Made by a program: the position numbers and the translations under genes. Source: Ruegeria sp. YS9 (GTDB taxonomy: Bacteria; Pseudomonadota; Alphaproteobacteria; Rhodobacterales; Rhodobacteraceae). Taken from it: a DNA stretch of 64,000 nucleotides. Below the pieces are notes generated by a model. The model did no database searches and was not told the DNA's origin. It saw only the letters and a program-made list of their open reading frames with translations. Location: the NCBI RefSeq assembly GCF_024628725.1, contig NZ_CP102412.1, positions 20,103 to 84,102 on the forward strand, written 5' to 3'. This document shows, piece by piece, positions 1 through 7,929 of this stretch (position 1 is the first letter of the stretch; every line of letters begins with the position of its first letter).

Positions 1-245
1 CGATCATCGCGCTCATGCGCAGCAGCCAGAATCCTGGCGGTCGCGTCTGTGCTGCCGTCGTTCACGCAGATGATCTCGTAGCTTTCCCCAAGCTGACCGA
101 GGAATTGCCCCAAACGTTCGAACAGGGCCGGCAGAACCTCTTCTTCATTGAACATGGGCACGATGATGCTGAGCGTCGGAGCGCTATGGTCCGGGGCTTT
201 TCCCCGGGACGGAGATGTGGGGGTGCTCATGTTCAACGTCACCAT
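1..245 (-). CDS. Glycosyltransferase family 2, N-terminal part (runs off the window)
   Basis: Only the first 81 codons lie in the window; the gene continues past base 1. After a short polar leader the protein reads LSIIVPMFNEEEVLPALFER and then a strand ending in ICVNDGSTD, which is the nucleotide-sugar binding start of a GT-A fold GT2 enzyme of the DPM1/GtrB kind. Such enzymes move a sugar from a nucleotide donor to a polyprenyl phosphate or a growing glycan at the cytoplasmic membrane face. The start at 245 has AAAAAGG eight bases upstream; an in-frame ATG at 230 is an alternative. The catalytic part is not visible, so the sugar cannot be predicted. Confidence 0.85.
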   Translation of the reverse strand, partial: MVTLNMSTPTSPSRGKAPDHSAPTLSIIVPMFNEEEVLPALFERLGQFLGQLGESYEIICVNDGSTDATARILAAAHERDD

Positions 246-540
246 GACGCGGGCCTTTTTCCGTTCATTTGGGCACAGGTGATCATGGTTTGGACTTCGG
301 TTCAAAAAATTTTGTATGGGCGCGCAAAATTTCGATTTTCAGTATCTTTTCGCCACCAATAAGTACCTCACGGCGCGCATCGGGAATAGCGACTTTTTTG
401 GCGTGATCAATGTGAGTAGCCAAGCGCGCGCTTTTGGGGCTCGAAAAAAGAAAACCGAATGCTCATCAAGATGAAGATAGTGAGTACTATACATCTCAAA
501 CTGATTGAGGAAGGTTCGTGCAGAAGTGAAAGGGCGATGC
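246..540. other. Non-coding stretch left of the first plus-strand genes
   Basis: This stretch lies upstream of the minus-strand GT2 and should hold its promoter. It is more AT-rich than the neighbouring genes, but I see no clear promoter boxes, repeat or RNA gene. Open frames crossing it on the minus strand do not look like protein. Confidence 0.4.
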
Positions 541-864
541 ATGGCATTCGAAATTCGAAAAAGAGTGAAAGCATCTTGCGTGAAGGCAAAGCACAGGTGC
601 TTTAGTACTTTCAGGCCGGGTCCAGAAATTGACCCGGAAACGTCTGGTTTTGAAAAAGCCAGCCTCTTTGCGGCATCTGCCAAAGTAACCCCTATAACGT
701 CGGAAAGCGAATTCTTATCAACCTGTTCACAGGTGTTGGAGCGTATTTTCTTGGCTGCCGCATCTTCTGAAAGATCGCAGGGGATACGGTCTGTGTTTCT
801 TGAGGTCGAACGAAATCCCGGTTCTGTTGCCGTCAGGATGGCAAAACGAGGCAGGGGCGTTTGA
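541..864 (+). CDS. Hypothetical small protein, 107 aa (doubtful)
   Basis: I do not recognise this ORF. It would encode a soluble, basic protein of 107 residues with no signal peptide or membrane segment; its C-terminal half (residues ~55-95) could form helix and strand. What favours a real gene is its end: the stop codon overlaps the ATG of the following GNAT-like gene (TGATG), the arrangement of translationally coupled genes. Against it are a rather AT-rich third codon position and no clear ribosome binding site. An in-frame TTG at 505 could extend it. It may be a real partner of the next gene or a chance frame. Confidence 0.35.
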   Translation: MAFEIRKRVKASCVKAKHRCFSTFRPGPEIDPETSGFEKASLFAASAKVTPITSESEFLSTCSQVLERIFLAAASSERSQGIRSVFLEVERNPGSVAVRMAKRGRGV

Positions 865-1520
865 TGGCATCTTTCCACCGACTCAATCTTGTCTTGCGAT
901 CCTTTCGTCGAGGCGACATTGTTGGCGGATTCAAGACAATGTGGATGCTTTTCAGGGATCGTGTCGTCGGCCAGCATAGGTTGCTCTTCGCCATGAGTGG
1001 CGACAAAGCCCGGAAGATCGACAGCATGTCAAACACATTGGCCGTGCAGTGCTTTCGCAGTTGGGCCGATCTTGATGATCAAAGCAAAGACTTTCTGAAG
1101 CGTAATCAGGACAAGATCCACTGGGATGTTCAAGGCGACCTGAACGCGGGTATGTCCGTCTGGATCGGGTTTTCCGACGGGGTTCCGGCAACTATTGCGC
1201 AAACCCGCTCCGGGCAAAACGTGAACGTATATTTCTTCCCGATGACCGAGCGCTGTGCTCTGATCTCTCACTGCTTTACCGTTCCTGATATGCGGGGCCG
1301 GGGATATTATGTGGAAATTCTGAAACATGTGTGCCGCACGCTGGCGGAAGAGGGGACCACGCGTATTTATATTGATTGCAGTGACAGTAATCTGTCGTCG
1401 GAACGCGGCATTCTTTCCGCGGGGTTCTTGCCCATCGGGCAGGGGGTCCACCGCCGAAATGGGACCGTTCATTGGCGACAGGATGCGCCACCATCGATTT
1501 GTCGGCTGGAGGAAAGATAA
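864..1520 (+). CDS. GNAT-family N-acetyltransferase-like protein
   Basis: The 218-residue protein carries a GNAT-like core in its C-terminal half: a strand ending in SHCFTVPDMRGRGYY, where RGRGY fits the acetyl-CoA pyrophosphate-binding R/Q-x-x-G-x-G/A signature. A helix follows, then the strand TRIYIDCSDSNLSSERGILS and GFLPIG. The first 60 residues are a basic leader not typical of the family. GNAT enzymes transfer acyl groups from acyl-CoA to amines; here the acceptor might be an amino sugar, which is inference from context. The next gene is also an acyltransferase, in the same direction after about 100 bp. A TTG directly before the ATG is an alternative start. Confidence 0.75.
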   Translation: MASFHRLNLVLRSFRRGDIVGGFKTMWMLFRDRVVGQHRLLFAMSGDKARKIDSMSNTLAVQCFRSWADLDDQSKDFLKRNQDKIHWDVQGDLNAGMSVWIGFSDGVPATIAQTRSGQNVNVYFFPMTERCALISHCFTVPDMRGRGYYVEILKHVCRTLAEEGTTRIYIDCSDSNLSSERGILSAGFLPIGQGVHRRNGTVHWRQDAPPSICRLEER

Positions 1521-1622
1521 CTCTTGAATCAGTGAATGCTGAGGGGCGAGGCAGTCACAGCATTTCAATCCGTGACGTGCCAGTTCGGTCAGAATTTTAT
1601 CCGGGAAATAAACTCGAAACAG

Positions 1623-2591
1623 ATGATCAACAATATTCAAGCCTTACGAGCCTTTGCTGCCATAAATGTGGTTTTCCTCCATGTCATCAAGACGGCATCG
1701 ACATATGGACAAAGCACCGATTATTTATCCTTCCTGGCCGGGTGGGGTGCAAATGGGGTCGATATTTTTTTCGTGATATCCGGCTTTGTCATGCTGCACA
1801 CTCAAATGCAGAAAAAGCGGCGCACAGGCGCTTTCTTGAAATCGAGAATTCTAAGGGTCGTGCCAATTTACTGGCTGATCACACTTTTTGTCGTGGCGGT
1901 CTATTACGCTGTTCCCGGGATCTTCAGGTCCATGGAGCTTTCAGGAACCATCATATTGTCATCGCTTCTGTTTTCTTCGCTTCTGGTGCTCGGTGAGCCG
2001 CCGATTGTGTATGTTGGGTGGACCCTGGAATGGGAAATGCTCTTTTATTTTGTTTTTGGACTGTCTCTCTTCCTGAGGTCGTGGGTCCATGTTTTCCTGG
2101 TTGTCAGCCTGGTTCTGGCCGGGGTCTCCCTGGCGTCCGGTGATTTTATATCGCTTGAGTTCCTGTTTGGGATGGCTGTTGCGTATTTTTACAACAAGGG
2201 GTTTGAAATCAGGGAAAAGACAGGGGTCTTGATATTTGTTTTCGGGATGCTTCTTTTATGTGCCTCCCTGTCGAGTGAACTTGAGGTCGACCCAACAAAC
2301 CGTGTCATTATCTGGGGTATACCATCTGTCTTTATCGTTTTTGGGCTGCTGTTTGCGACGCAGATTTCAAATCGGTTTTTGGTCTATCTCGGGGATGCAT
2401 CCTACAGCATCTACCTTGTCCAGATACTCACCATTCCCGCTTTTTATAAAGTGTCTTCGATTGTCCTCAGGCCTGTGAATGGTGACGTTCTGTCCATCTT
2501 GTGCCTGGCAAGCAGCGTAGCGGCAGGATGCCTGGTTTTTTCACTGGTGGAAAAACCCCTGACCAAAAGGATGAGGCGGGCGTTCTCCTGA
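1623..2591 (+). CDS. Acyltransferase family 3 (O-acyltransferase, OafA/YrhL-like)
   Basis: This is an integral membrane protein of 322 residues with about ten hydrophobic segments. It opens with IQALRAFAAINVVFLHVI, the classic acyltransferase-3 start with the conserved Arg and the His near residue 20, and ends with the family-typical VEKPLTKRMRR. Family members O-acetylate or O-succinylate sugars of exported glycans at the cytoplasmic membrane. The ATG at 1623 was chosen because the family motif begins immediately after it; an upstream ATG at 1536 would add 29 residues with no family character. A second member of the family lies at 19032-20135, so the glycan is probably modified at more than one position. 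Confidence 0.92.
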   Translation: MINNIQALRAFAAINVVFLHVIKTASTYGQSTDYLSFLAGWGANGVDIFFVISGFVMLHTQMQKKRRTGAFLKSRILRVVPIYWLITLFVVAVYYAVPGIFRSMELSGTIILSSLLFSSLLVLGEPPIVYVGWTLEWEMLFYFVFGLSLFLRSWVHVFLVVSLVLAGVSLASGDFISLEFLFGMAVAYFYNKGFEIREKTGVLIFVFGMLLLCASLSSELEVDPTNRVIIWGIPSVFIVFGLLFATQISNRFLVYLGDASYSIYLVQILTIPAFYKVSSIVLRPVNGDVLSILCLASSVAAGCLVFSLVEKPLTKRMRRAFS

Positions 2592-2593
2592 TC

Positions 2594-2642
2594 ATTGCCG
2601 CAGGTTGTTCTGCCGGCGGCAATCCCGGGCCGGGGCGCCCGG
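2594..2642. terminator. Two inverted repeats between convergent genes
   Basis: An 8-bp perfect inverted repeat (ATTGCCGC at 2594-2601 with GCGGCAAT at 2616-2623) is followed at once by a second GC-rich one (CCCGGGC at 2624-2630 with GCCCGGG at 2636-2642). They sit between the convergent acyltransferase and methyltransferase genes. Neither has a clear T-run, so function as an intrinsic terminator is uncertain. Confidence 0.45.
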
Positions 2643-2729
2643 GACATTGAAGCATCGTCGATGTGACAGTTCGCTCGAGCGCTGCTGATCCAAAATCAAT
2701 ATACGCTCGGCCGGAAAGGCGGGTGGGAT

Positions 2730-3575
2730 TCAGAAAAATTCTTTCAGTTTCCGCGCATGCTTCAGGTTTGATGGCAGCGATATCACATGTCGGGCCAGCT
2801 TGGCCAAGGACCGCGTGCCGGGGATGACCTTGAGGGCCGACAGGCTTTTGGACGCTTTCAGGAAGTTTTCATAGGCCTGGTTGTCTGCGTGGCGGAAGTC
2901 TTTTGCGTTCAGGTCTTCCCCGCCGTTGTCGGTTGGTACGGACACGACAGAGGTCGCCTTGCGGTTCACATCGAATACAACAAAGGATTCATAGAAACGG
3001 ATGCCCCAAACCCGCTTTTCCGCAGTGTCCGAGAGGAGTTTGGAAAAGCGCCGGTTTACGCGATCTGTCATGCTCATGGCGTATTTTACGAAGGACCGGT
3101 GCTTGGGACCGAAGCCTTCCATATAGGATGTATGCGTGTCTTCCACGACCAGCATGCCGCCATCGCGGATATGCGGCAGCAGGCACTCGGTTGTGATAAT
3201 CTGTTGTTCATAGGTGTGGCCGCCATCGTCCAGGACGATGTCGATTTCACCGATCTCTTTTGCGAGTTTTTCCAGAAAGGCCGGATCGCTCTGGCTGCCG
3301 ATGAAAATTTCAAAGCCATCCTGCTCCCAGCGCTTTGCGCCGGGGTTCAGTTCAACACCGATGATGCGGGCTTGCGGTCCAAAAAACTCGCGCCACATGA
3401 ACAAGGAGCCGCCACTGAGAACCCCGATTTCGACGAAGGTAATTGGCTTGCCGATGTAGGGAGAGAAAAGCTCGTCATACACATCGAAGTAGGTCGAATG
3501 CTTGCTGCTTTTGTACGGGCTGTTCAGGTAAGCTTGGTAGCTTGCTGCGGTCACCGGCATTTTCTCAGGTTTCAT
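2730..3575 (-). CDS. Class I SAM-dependent methyltransferase
   Basis: The 281-residue soluble protein has a Rossmann-type SAM-binding strand-loop, FVEIGVLSGGS (about residues 47-57), then IGVELNPGA for the acidic ribose-binding position, and the motif IVLDDGGHTYEQQ (around residue 113). This pattern belongs to the methyltransferase group related to cephalosporin hydroxylase and macrocin O-methyltransferase, often found in glycan clusters. It probably methylates a sugar hydroxyl of the polysaccharide or its precursor (inference). The start has AGGA seven bases upstream. It stands alone on the minus strand, convergent with the acyltransferase. Confidence 0.85.
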   Translation of the reverse strand: MKPEKMPVTAASYQAYLNSPYKSSKHSTYFDVYDELFSPYIGKPITFVEIGVLSGGSLFMWREFFGPQARIIGVELNPGAKRWEQDGFEIFIGSQSDPAFLEKLAKEIGEIDIVLDDGGHTYEQQIITTECLLPHIRDGGMLVVEDTHTSYMEGFGPKHRSFVKYAMSMTDRVNRRFSKLLSDTAEKRVWGIRFYESFVVFDVNRKATSVVSVPTDNGGEDLNAKDFRHADNQAYENFLKASKSLSALKVIPGTRSLAKLARHVISLPSNLKHARKLKEFF

Positions 3576-3911
3576 TTCGTGGTCCTGTAATTGAATAAAG
3601 TTTACTCGTAAGCAAGGTCGTGGCCCGTCTGTCTGTCATATATGATGCCGATGCGGGATCATGTGTCGAGACAAATACTCCTTCACTCTAAAACACAAAA
3701 CTTCCGCAATCTCATTTCGGAACGGACCCGATTGGACAGCCCCGCCCTGAAGGCCTGTTACAATATGGGGGCGTAAAACTCCTGGGTGGGGTCAAACTTT
3801 TTTCGCATGTGTCGTAGTGAATTGCGCTGCCCACAATGAGCTTTAAGTCAACAGGGACGCCTCATAAAGGGCATATGCGCACAGTTTTGCATGTTCCGTA
3901 GTGTGCTGGTT
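3576..3911. other. Intergenic region upstream of the methyltransferase
   Basis: About 340 bp between two minus-strand genes, AT-richer than its surroundings. It should carry the methyltransferase promoter, but I see no clear -35/-10 pair and no coding potential. The hairpin at its right edge ends the beta-helix gene. Confidence 0.5.
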
Positions 3912-3953
3912 CGGAAAAGGCGCGGGCGGGCCCCAAATCTGAGACCCGCCCGT
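3912..3953 (-). terminator. Intrinsic terminator of the 688-residue beta-helix gene
   Basis: Read on the minus strand, a perfect 8-bp GC stem (CGGGCGGG and CCCGCCCG, at 3943-3950 and 3921-3928) with a 14-nt loop is followed by CGCCTTTTCC. It lies about 45 bases past the stop codon. Confidence 0.75.
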
Positions 3954-3995
3954 GCTTTGATTGACAATTTCTCTAACCTGAGGCGGTTGTTGCCA

Positions 3996-6062
3996 TCAGG
4001 CAAACAAATCCGCGTATGGATTCGGCGACGAGTCAATGAAGTCCACATCATCTCCGATCCCGAGGGTTTCCACGCTGTCGCCAACGTACCAGTCCCGTTC
4101 TCCGCCGCCCGCGAAATCGAGATCGGTTTCGGTTTCATCCAGGACAACAGCGCCGTCCACCAGCACCTGAAGGCGATCAGTGTTCTGATCGACCATCATG
4201 GTCACCTGATGTGCCTCGCCGTCGTTCAGATCAAGATCCTTGATCTTATAGCCATCACGGAAACCGCCATCGTTGTTGTCGACTTTCGCGACCAGATGAC
4301 CCTTTTTGGTCAGCTTCAGACCGAAGTTCGAGTGGTTCCAGACAAGCCGCTCGGCGCCGGTATCGTCTTCGCCCCGGGTCATCTCGAACGATAGAGAAAT
4401 TTCCTCGGCCTCTGCGTAACCAGGCACTTTGCCGATGTTCCCCCGGCTGTCCTGGTTGCTTATGTCGATCATCAACTCGCCCTGAGGTTCGGCAATGTTG
4501 ATGGGGTTTTCGACGTCGGCCTCTGTCTCGGGCTGGTTTTCCCCGGTTTCAGGCTGATTGCCTCCGGTCTCGGGCTGGTTTTCCCCGGTTTCAGGCTGGT
4601 TGCCTCCGGTTTCGGGCTGGTTTTCCCCGGTTTCAGGCTGATTGCCTCCGGTTTCGGGCTGGTTTTCCCCGGTTTCGAGCTGATTGCCTCCGGTCTCGGG
4701 CTGGTTGCCTCCGGTTTCGGGCTGGTTTTCCCCGGTTTCGGGCTGATTGCCTCCGGTCTCGGGCTGGTTTTCCCCGGTATCAGGCTGGTTGCCCCCGGTA
4801 TCAGCAGGTGGTGGGTTCGTTCCGATATTGGGTTGGCTTGTTCCGGTATTGGGCTGAGACGGCGTGCCGGTCCCGGTATACCCGTTGTTTTTGAGCCAAT
4901 CAAAATATGAACCCGAAATGCTGTTTGCGAGGTCAGAACCTGCACTGACCAAAGCTGCCGGGCTTCCCGGTTTGACGATGTATTGATTGTAGCCGTCCGT
5001 CTGCGCCGTGGCCTGGTAGGTAAAGTGCTGGTCGTATTCGGTGGGCTTGATCAGGACGTTGTCCGCAACAGTCCAGTCCGCCTGACCATTATGCCCCAGA
5101 ATCTGCGATGTGATGTTTTGGGTAATCGCGACATTGCTGGAGCCGTTCGATACGAAGATGAGCGGAATTTCAATGCCGCCTGTCTGTGTTTTTTCATCTA
5201 CGTGCAGAACGGAGTTCTTTGTGATGGTGATACCATCCGCACCGTAAACCGAAATGCCATGCAGGTGGCCGTTATAGATCACGTTCCCTTCGATCAGGAC
5301 ATTGTGGTGGATGACGTTCGGGTCGCTGAGATCCTTGCCGTCCCCGCCAAACCAGATGGTCTGGGTGTAATCTCCGTTGCCCATGTCAAAGACGTTGTTG
5401 CGGATGGTGATGTTGTCACTGCCGCTGCCGTTTGCACGCTGGACCTGGATCATGTCACGGTGATCGCCCGCGCCCGCAGCGCCGCCGAAATCGTGAATAT
5501 AGTTGTTCTCTACCAGGATATTGTCGACATTGTCGAACACCAGACCATCCGAGCGGATCGAATGAACGTCGTTCCCGGTGAAGCTCACCCCATCGGAGTT
5601 AAGAGCGATGGCGCCCTTCCACCATTTCGAGAATTCGGTATTGATGACGTCGATATTGTTGGAACCGGAGATCATCAGACCGGTGCCATATCCGGTGCCA
5701 TCCGCAGATGTTCCGGTGCCGCTGGCAAAATCACCGTCGAAGTTCGAATTCTGGAATGTGATGTTCGAACTGTTGGTGACGCTGAATTTATTCTGGAAGT
5801 GATAGTCGCCAGGGCTGTACGTGTAATCGAATTTGATCGTGTCGAACGTTACATTCGACGCCCCATTGAGATGCGCTTCAGAGAAGCTTGCGCTTGCATT
5901 CGGATCAGCGGATTTAATCGTTACGTTAGATGAAAACTGTTTACCATTCAGGCTGAGCTTGCCGTAATTGCCGGCCGCAAGCAGTATTGTTTCCCCACCT
6001 GTCGCCTGTGACAAGGCCTGGTTCAGCTCTGCCGCAGAGGTTACCGTAATTGTCGTCGACAT
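3996..6062 (-). CDS. Parallel beta-helix protein with heptapeptide repeats and a LamG-like domain
   Basis: 688 residues in three parts. Residues ~1-340 form a right-handed parallel beta-helix with many N-x-[IV]-x-[IV] turns and the conserved segment DHRDMIQ at 200-206. Residues 422-512 are 13 tandem copies of TG[G/E]NQPE. Residues ~530-665 look like a concanavalin/LamG-type sugar-binding domain. Folds of this kind occur in polysaccharide lyases, epimerases and hydrolases; the DPHE motif of alginate epimerases is absent, so the reaction is unknown. There is no N-terminal signal peptide; the acidic C-terminus ending in ADLFA would fit type I secretion (inference). A close paralog with a Sec signal is divergently encoded at 6544. 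RBS GAAGG lies seven bases before the ATG. Confidence 0.93.
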   Translation of the reverse strand: MSTTITVTSAAELNQALSQATGGETILLAAGNYGKLSLNGKQFSSNVTIKSADPNASASFSEAHLNGASNVTFDTIKFDYTYSPGDYHFQNKFSVTNSSNITFQNSNFDGDFASGTGTSADGTGYGTGLMISGSNNIDVINTEFSKWWKGAIALNSDGVSFTGNDVHSIRSDGLVFDNVDNILVENNYIHDFGGAAGAGDHRDMIQVQRANGSGSDNITIRNNVFDMGNGDYTQTIWFGGDGKDLSDPNVIHHNVLIEGNVIYNGHLHGISVYGADGITITKNSVLHVDEKTQTGGIEIPLIFVSNGSSNVAITQNITSQILGHNGQADWTVADNVLIKPTEYDQHFTYQATAQTDGYNQYIVKPGSPAALVSAGSDLANSISGSYFDWLKNNGYTGTGTPSQPNTGTSQPNIGTNPPPADTGGNQPDTGENQPETGGNQPETGENQPETGGNQPETGGNQLETGENQPETGGNQPETGENQPETGGNQPETGENQPETGGNQPETGENQPETEADVENPINIAEPQGELMIDISNQDSRGNIGKVPGYAEAEEISLSFEMTRGEDDTGAERLVWNHSNFGLKLTKKGHLVAKVDNNDGGFRDGYKIKDLDLNDGEAHQVTMMVDQNTDRLQVLVDGAVVLDETETDLDFAGGGERDWYVGDSVETLGIGDDVDFIDSSPNPYADLFA
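4527..4799 (-). repeat. Coding minisatellite: 13 x 21 bp (mostly 42-bp period)
   Basis: Thirteen 21-bp units encode TG[G/E]NQPE without interruption. Because Gly and Glu versions mostly alternate, the DNA has a 42-bp higher-order period. The alternation breaks once, where two Gly versions are adjacent (one of them with Leu for Pro), as expected from unequal recombination or slippage. Neighbouring units are nearly identical at the base level. It forms a Pro/Gln/Glu-rich linker between the beta-helix and the LamG-like domain. Confidence 0.95.
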
Positions 6063-6543
6063 ATTTCACCTTCTGTTTCATAGGCGCTGTGAGTGGCAGC
6101 GCACGAGATCCCGCACACCCAGGACGGATGGAACAGCTGCCCGAGGGCAGTAGAGTGGCCTAAATATGGCTATGTTTGGAAATTGTTGCCTGCATTGGGA
6201 CAATGACGTCCCTTTGCCTTCATTTCCGAGTGAACTCGATACTCGATACTGGGAATTGTTCCACTTCCCTTGGCGGTTGACGTCTGTTTGGGTAATTGAT
6301 TCCCGTTAAGCAACAATGAACACATAATTGCCACTATTCCGGCGCGTCCTTGCGTATCTCTGGTATGTGTCGGCAATGAATTGCCCGGTGCCGCTACGGA
6401 AACTTGCAGATTTAATTGAGATCACCCCGGAAAAGCACCGCTGAGCGTCTCGGAAATGTCATGCGATCCGAGGGGCACCACAATAGACAGTATGCGGGGG
6501 TTCGACTAAGCTTTCGAACGGTCGCAGATCAGAAAGGTACGTC
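6063..6543. promoter_or_regulatory. Divergent promoter region of the two beta-helix genes, with repeated AATTG-type motifs
   Basis: About 480 bp between divergent paralogs. I see no gene in it. It holds several similar partly palindromic motifs: GGAAATTGTTGCC (6178-6190), GGGAATTGTTCC (6251-6262), GGGTAATTGATTCCC (6290-6304) and GGCAATGAATTGCC (about 6372-6385). TGACGTC also occurs twice (about 6204 and 6278). These could be operator sites of a shared regulator. No convincing -35/-10 pair stands out. Confidence 0.4.
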
Positions 6544-7815
6544 ATGCCCAGATCACGTATTCTTGCGCTGGCAGGTACGATCCTGTTGTTCTTTAGCTCT
6601 GCCTTGCATGCGAATACGTCTTGCGATGGGCAGCGATTCAAACCCAGATTTACGGCCCAGGTCCAAGGTCAGGCCATTTCCGACGCAGCAGCGTTGGCAG
6701 GTGCTTTGCAGAATGCCCGTGGCGGTGAGGTCTATCTGCTTGCACCCGGAAACTATGGCACTCTGAAACTGGGCAAGGCTTTCTCGGCGCCAGTAGTGAT
6801 CAGATCGGCTGATCCTGCCAGCCTCGCGTGTTTCAGTGTCGCCATTCTTGACGGGGCCGAGAATGTCCATCTGGATGGCATCAGGTTCGACTATACCTTC
6901 AAGAACGCTGACCCGTATCACCTGGCCAACTTTGTTGTTCGCAACAGCCGGAACATCACTATCTCCAACTCCGTGTTCAGCGGGGATGTTGCACGCGGCA
7001 CCGGAACGCCAGAAGACGGGGCGGGGTTTGGTACAGGTCTGTTGGTGTTCCACGCCGCCAATGTCGATATTTCAAATTCCGAGTTTCTCACATGGTGGAA
7101 GGCGATCATCGCTATTAATACAGACGGCATAAAGATCACTGACAGCGACGTGCATTCGATCCGCTCGGATGGTCTGGTGTTCGACAATGTCGACGACATC
7201 CTGGTTCAGAACAATTACATCCACAACTTTGGCGGGGCCGATGGCGTTGGCGATCACCGTGATATGATCCAGATCCAGCGGGCCAATAACAGTGGAAGCG
7301 CCAATATCACGATCCGGGACAATATCTTCGATGTAGGTGCCGGCGACTTTGCCCAGACGATCTGGGCTGGCGGAGATGGAAAGAACATCGGAGACCCCGA
7401 GGTGCGGCATCGGAACGTGCTGATCGAAAACAACATGATTTACAACGGCCATGTCCACGGCATTTCCATCTACGGCTCCGACAACATTTCGGTCAGAAAA
7501 AACTCTCTGATCAATGTGCCCGGTGGCCATTCTGTGCCGGTAATCAATATCTCACCGGACTCTACATCCGTTGTCATCGAACAGAACGCTGCGGCAAACA
7601 TCATGGGGTATGAAAACCAGCGCGATTGGGTGCTTCTTAACAATGCCATGATTCAGGATCAAAACCCGTCTCAGGAAGGGTATTATGATCAGCAGTTCAT
7701 CTACCATGCGTTGGGACGGGAAAAGGGGTACAATGAGTTTGGCGTGCGTCCCGGCAGCCTCATGGATCGCCTGAATGCCGGATCAACGCTGGCAAAGAAC
7801 TATCCCACTCAATGA
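6544..7815 (+). CDS. Secreted parallel beta-helix protein (paralog of the 688-residue protein)
   Basis: The 423-residue protein starts with a Sec signal peptide (hydrophobic core at residues 6-19, likely cut after ALHA at 23). The rest is a right-handed parallel beta-helix that aligns along its length with the N-terminal 390 residues of the divergent neighbour, including the near-identical block around DVHSIRSDGLVFDN and the DHRDMIQ motif at 237-243. It lacks the heptapeptide repeat and LamG domain. It is expected to act in the periplasm or outside on the polysaccharide, as a lyase, epimerase or hydrolase (inference; the DPHE epimerase motif is missing). AAAGG lies six bases before the ATG; a terminator follows. 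Confidence 0.93.
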   Translation: MPRSRILALAGTILLFFSSALHANTSCDGQRFKPRFTAQVQGQAISDAAALAGALQNARGGEVYLLAPGNYGTLKLGKAFSAPVVIRSADPASLACFSVAILDGAENVHLDGIRFDYTFKNADPYHLANFVVRNSRNITISNSVFSGDVARGTGTPEDGAGFGTGLLVFHAANVDISNSEFLTWWKAIIAINTDGIKITDSDVHSIRSDGLVFDNVDDILVQNNYIHNFGGADGVGDHRDMIQIQRANNSGSANITIRDNIFDVGAGDFAQTIWAGGDGKNIGDPEVRHRNVLIENNMIYNGHVHGISIYGSDNISVRKNSLINVPGGHSVPVINISPDSTSVVIEQNAAANIMGYENQRDWVLLNNAMIQDQNPSQEGYYDQQFIYHALGREKGYNEFGVRPGSLMDRLNAGSTLAKNYPTQ

Positions 7816-7860
7816 AGACTGACATGGATGATTTCCGCTGGCGTGTTTAATGGCAAGGGC

Positions 7861-7896
7861 GTGGCTATGAAGGCCACCAGGTTTTTTTGGTTTTTG
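7861..7896 (+). terminator. Intrinsic terminator after the secreted beta-helix gene
   Basis: GTGGC (7861-7865) pairs with GCCAC (7873-7877), extendable by a T-G pair around a five-base loop, and is followed by CAG and a run of seven T, then GG and five more T. It sits about 45 bp after the stop and before the polymerase gene, so that gene probably has its own promoter or depends on read-through. Confidence 0.6.
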
Positions 7897-7929
7897 AAGA
7901 GTTACTTGAGTTAAGGGCAGGAAATTCGA

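Noticed and set aside
339..977. 212-residue minus-strand ORF
   Set aside because: Composition is not protein-like, no RBS or motif, and it overlaps the GNAT-like gene region on the other strand.
4527..4799. Tandem repeats as a CRISPR array
   Set aside because: Units follow each other without spacers and encode a regular heptapeptide in frame inside a long gene.
4983..5933. 316-residue plus-strand ORF within the beta-helix gene
   Set aside because: Antisense shadow of a repetitive coding region; the minus-strand frame has clear beta-helix turns.
3996..7815. Calling the beta-helix proteins alginate C5-epimerases (AlgE/AlgG)
   Set aside because: The DPHE catalytic motif and RTX calcium repeats are absent; only the fold is supported.
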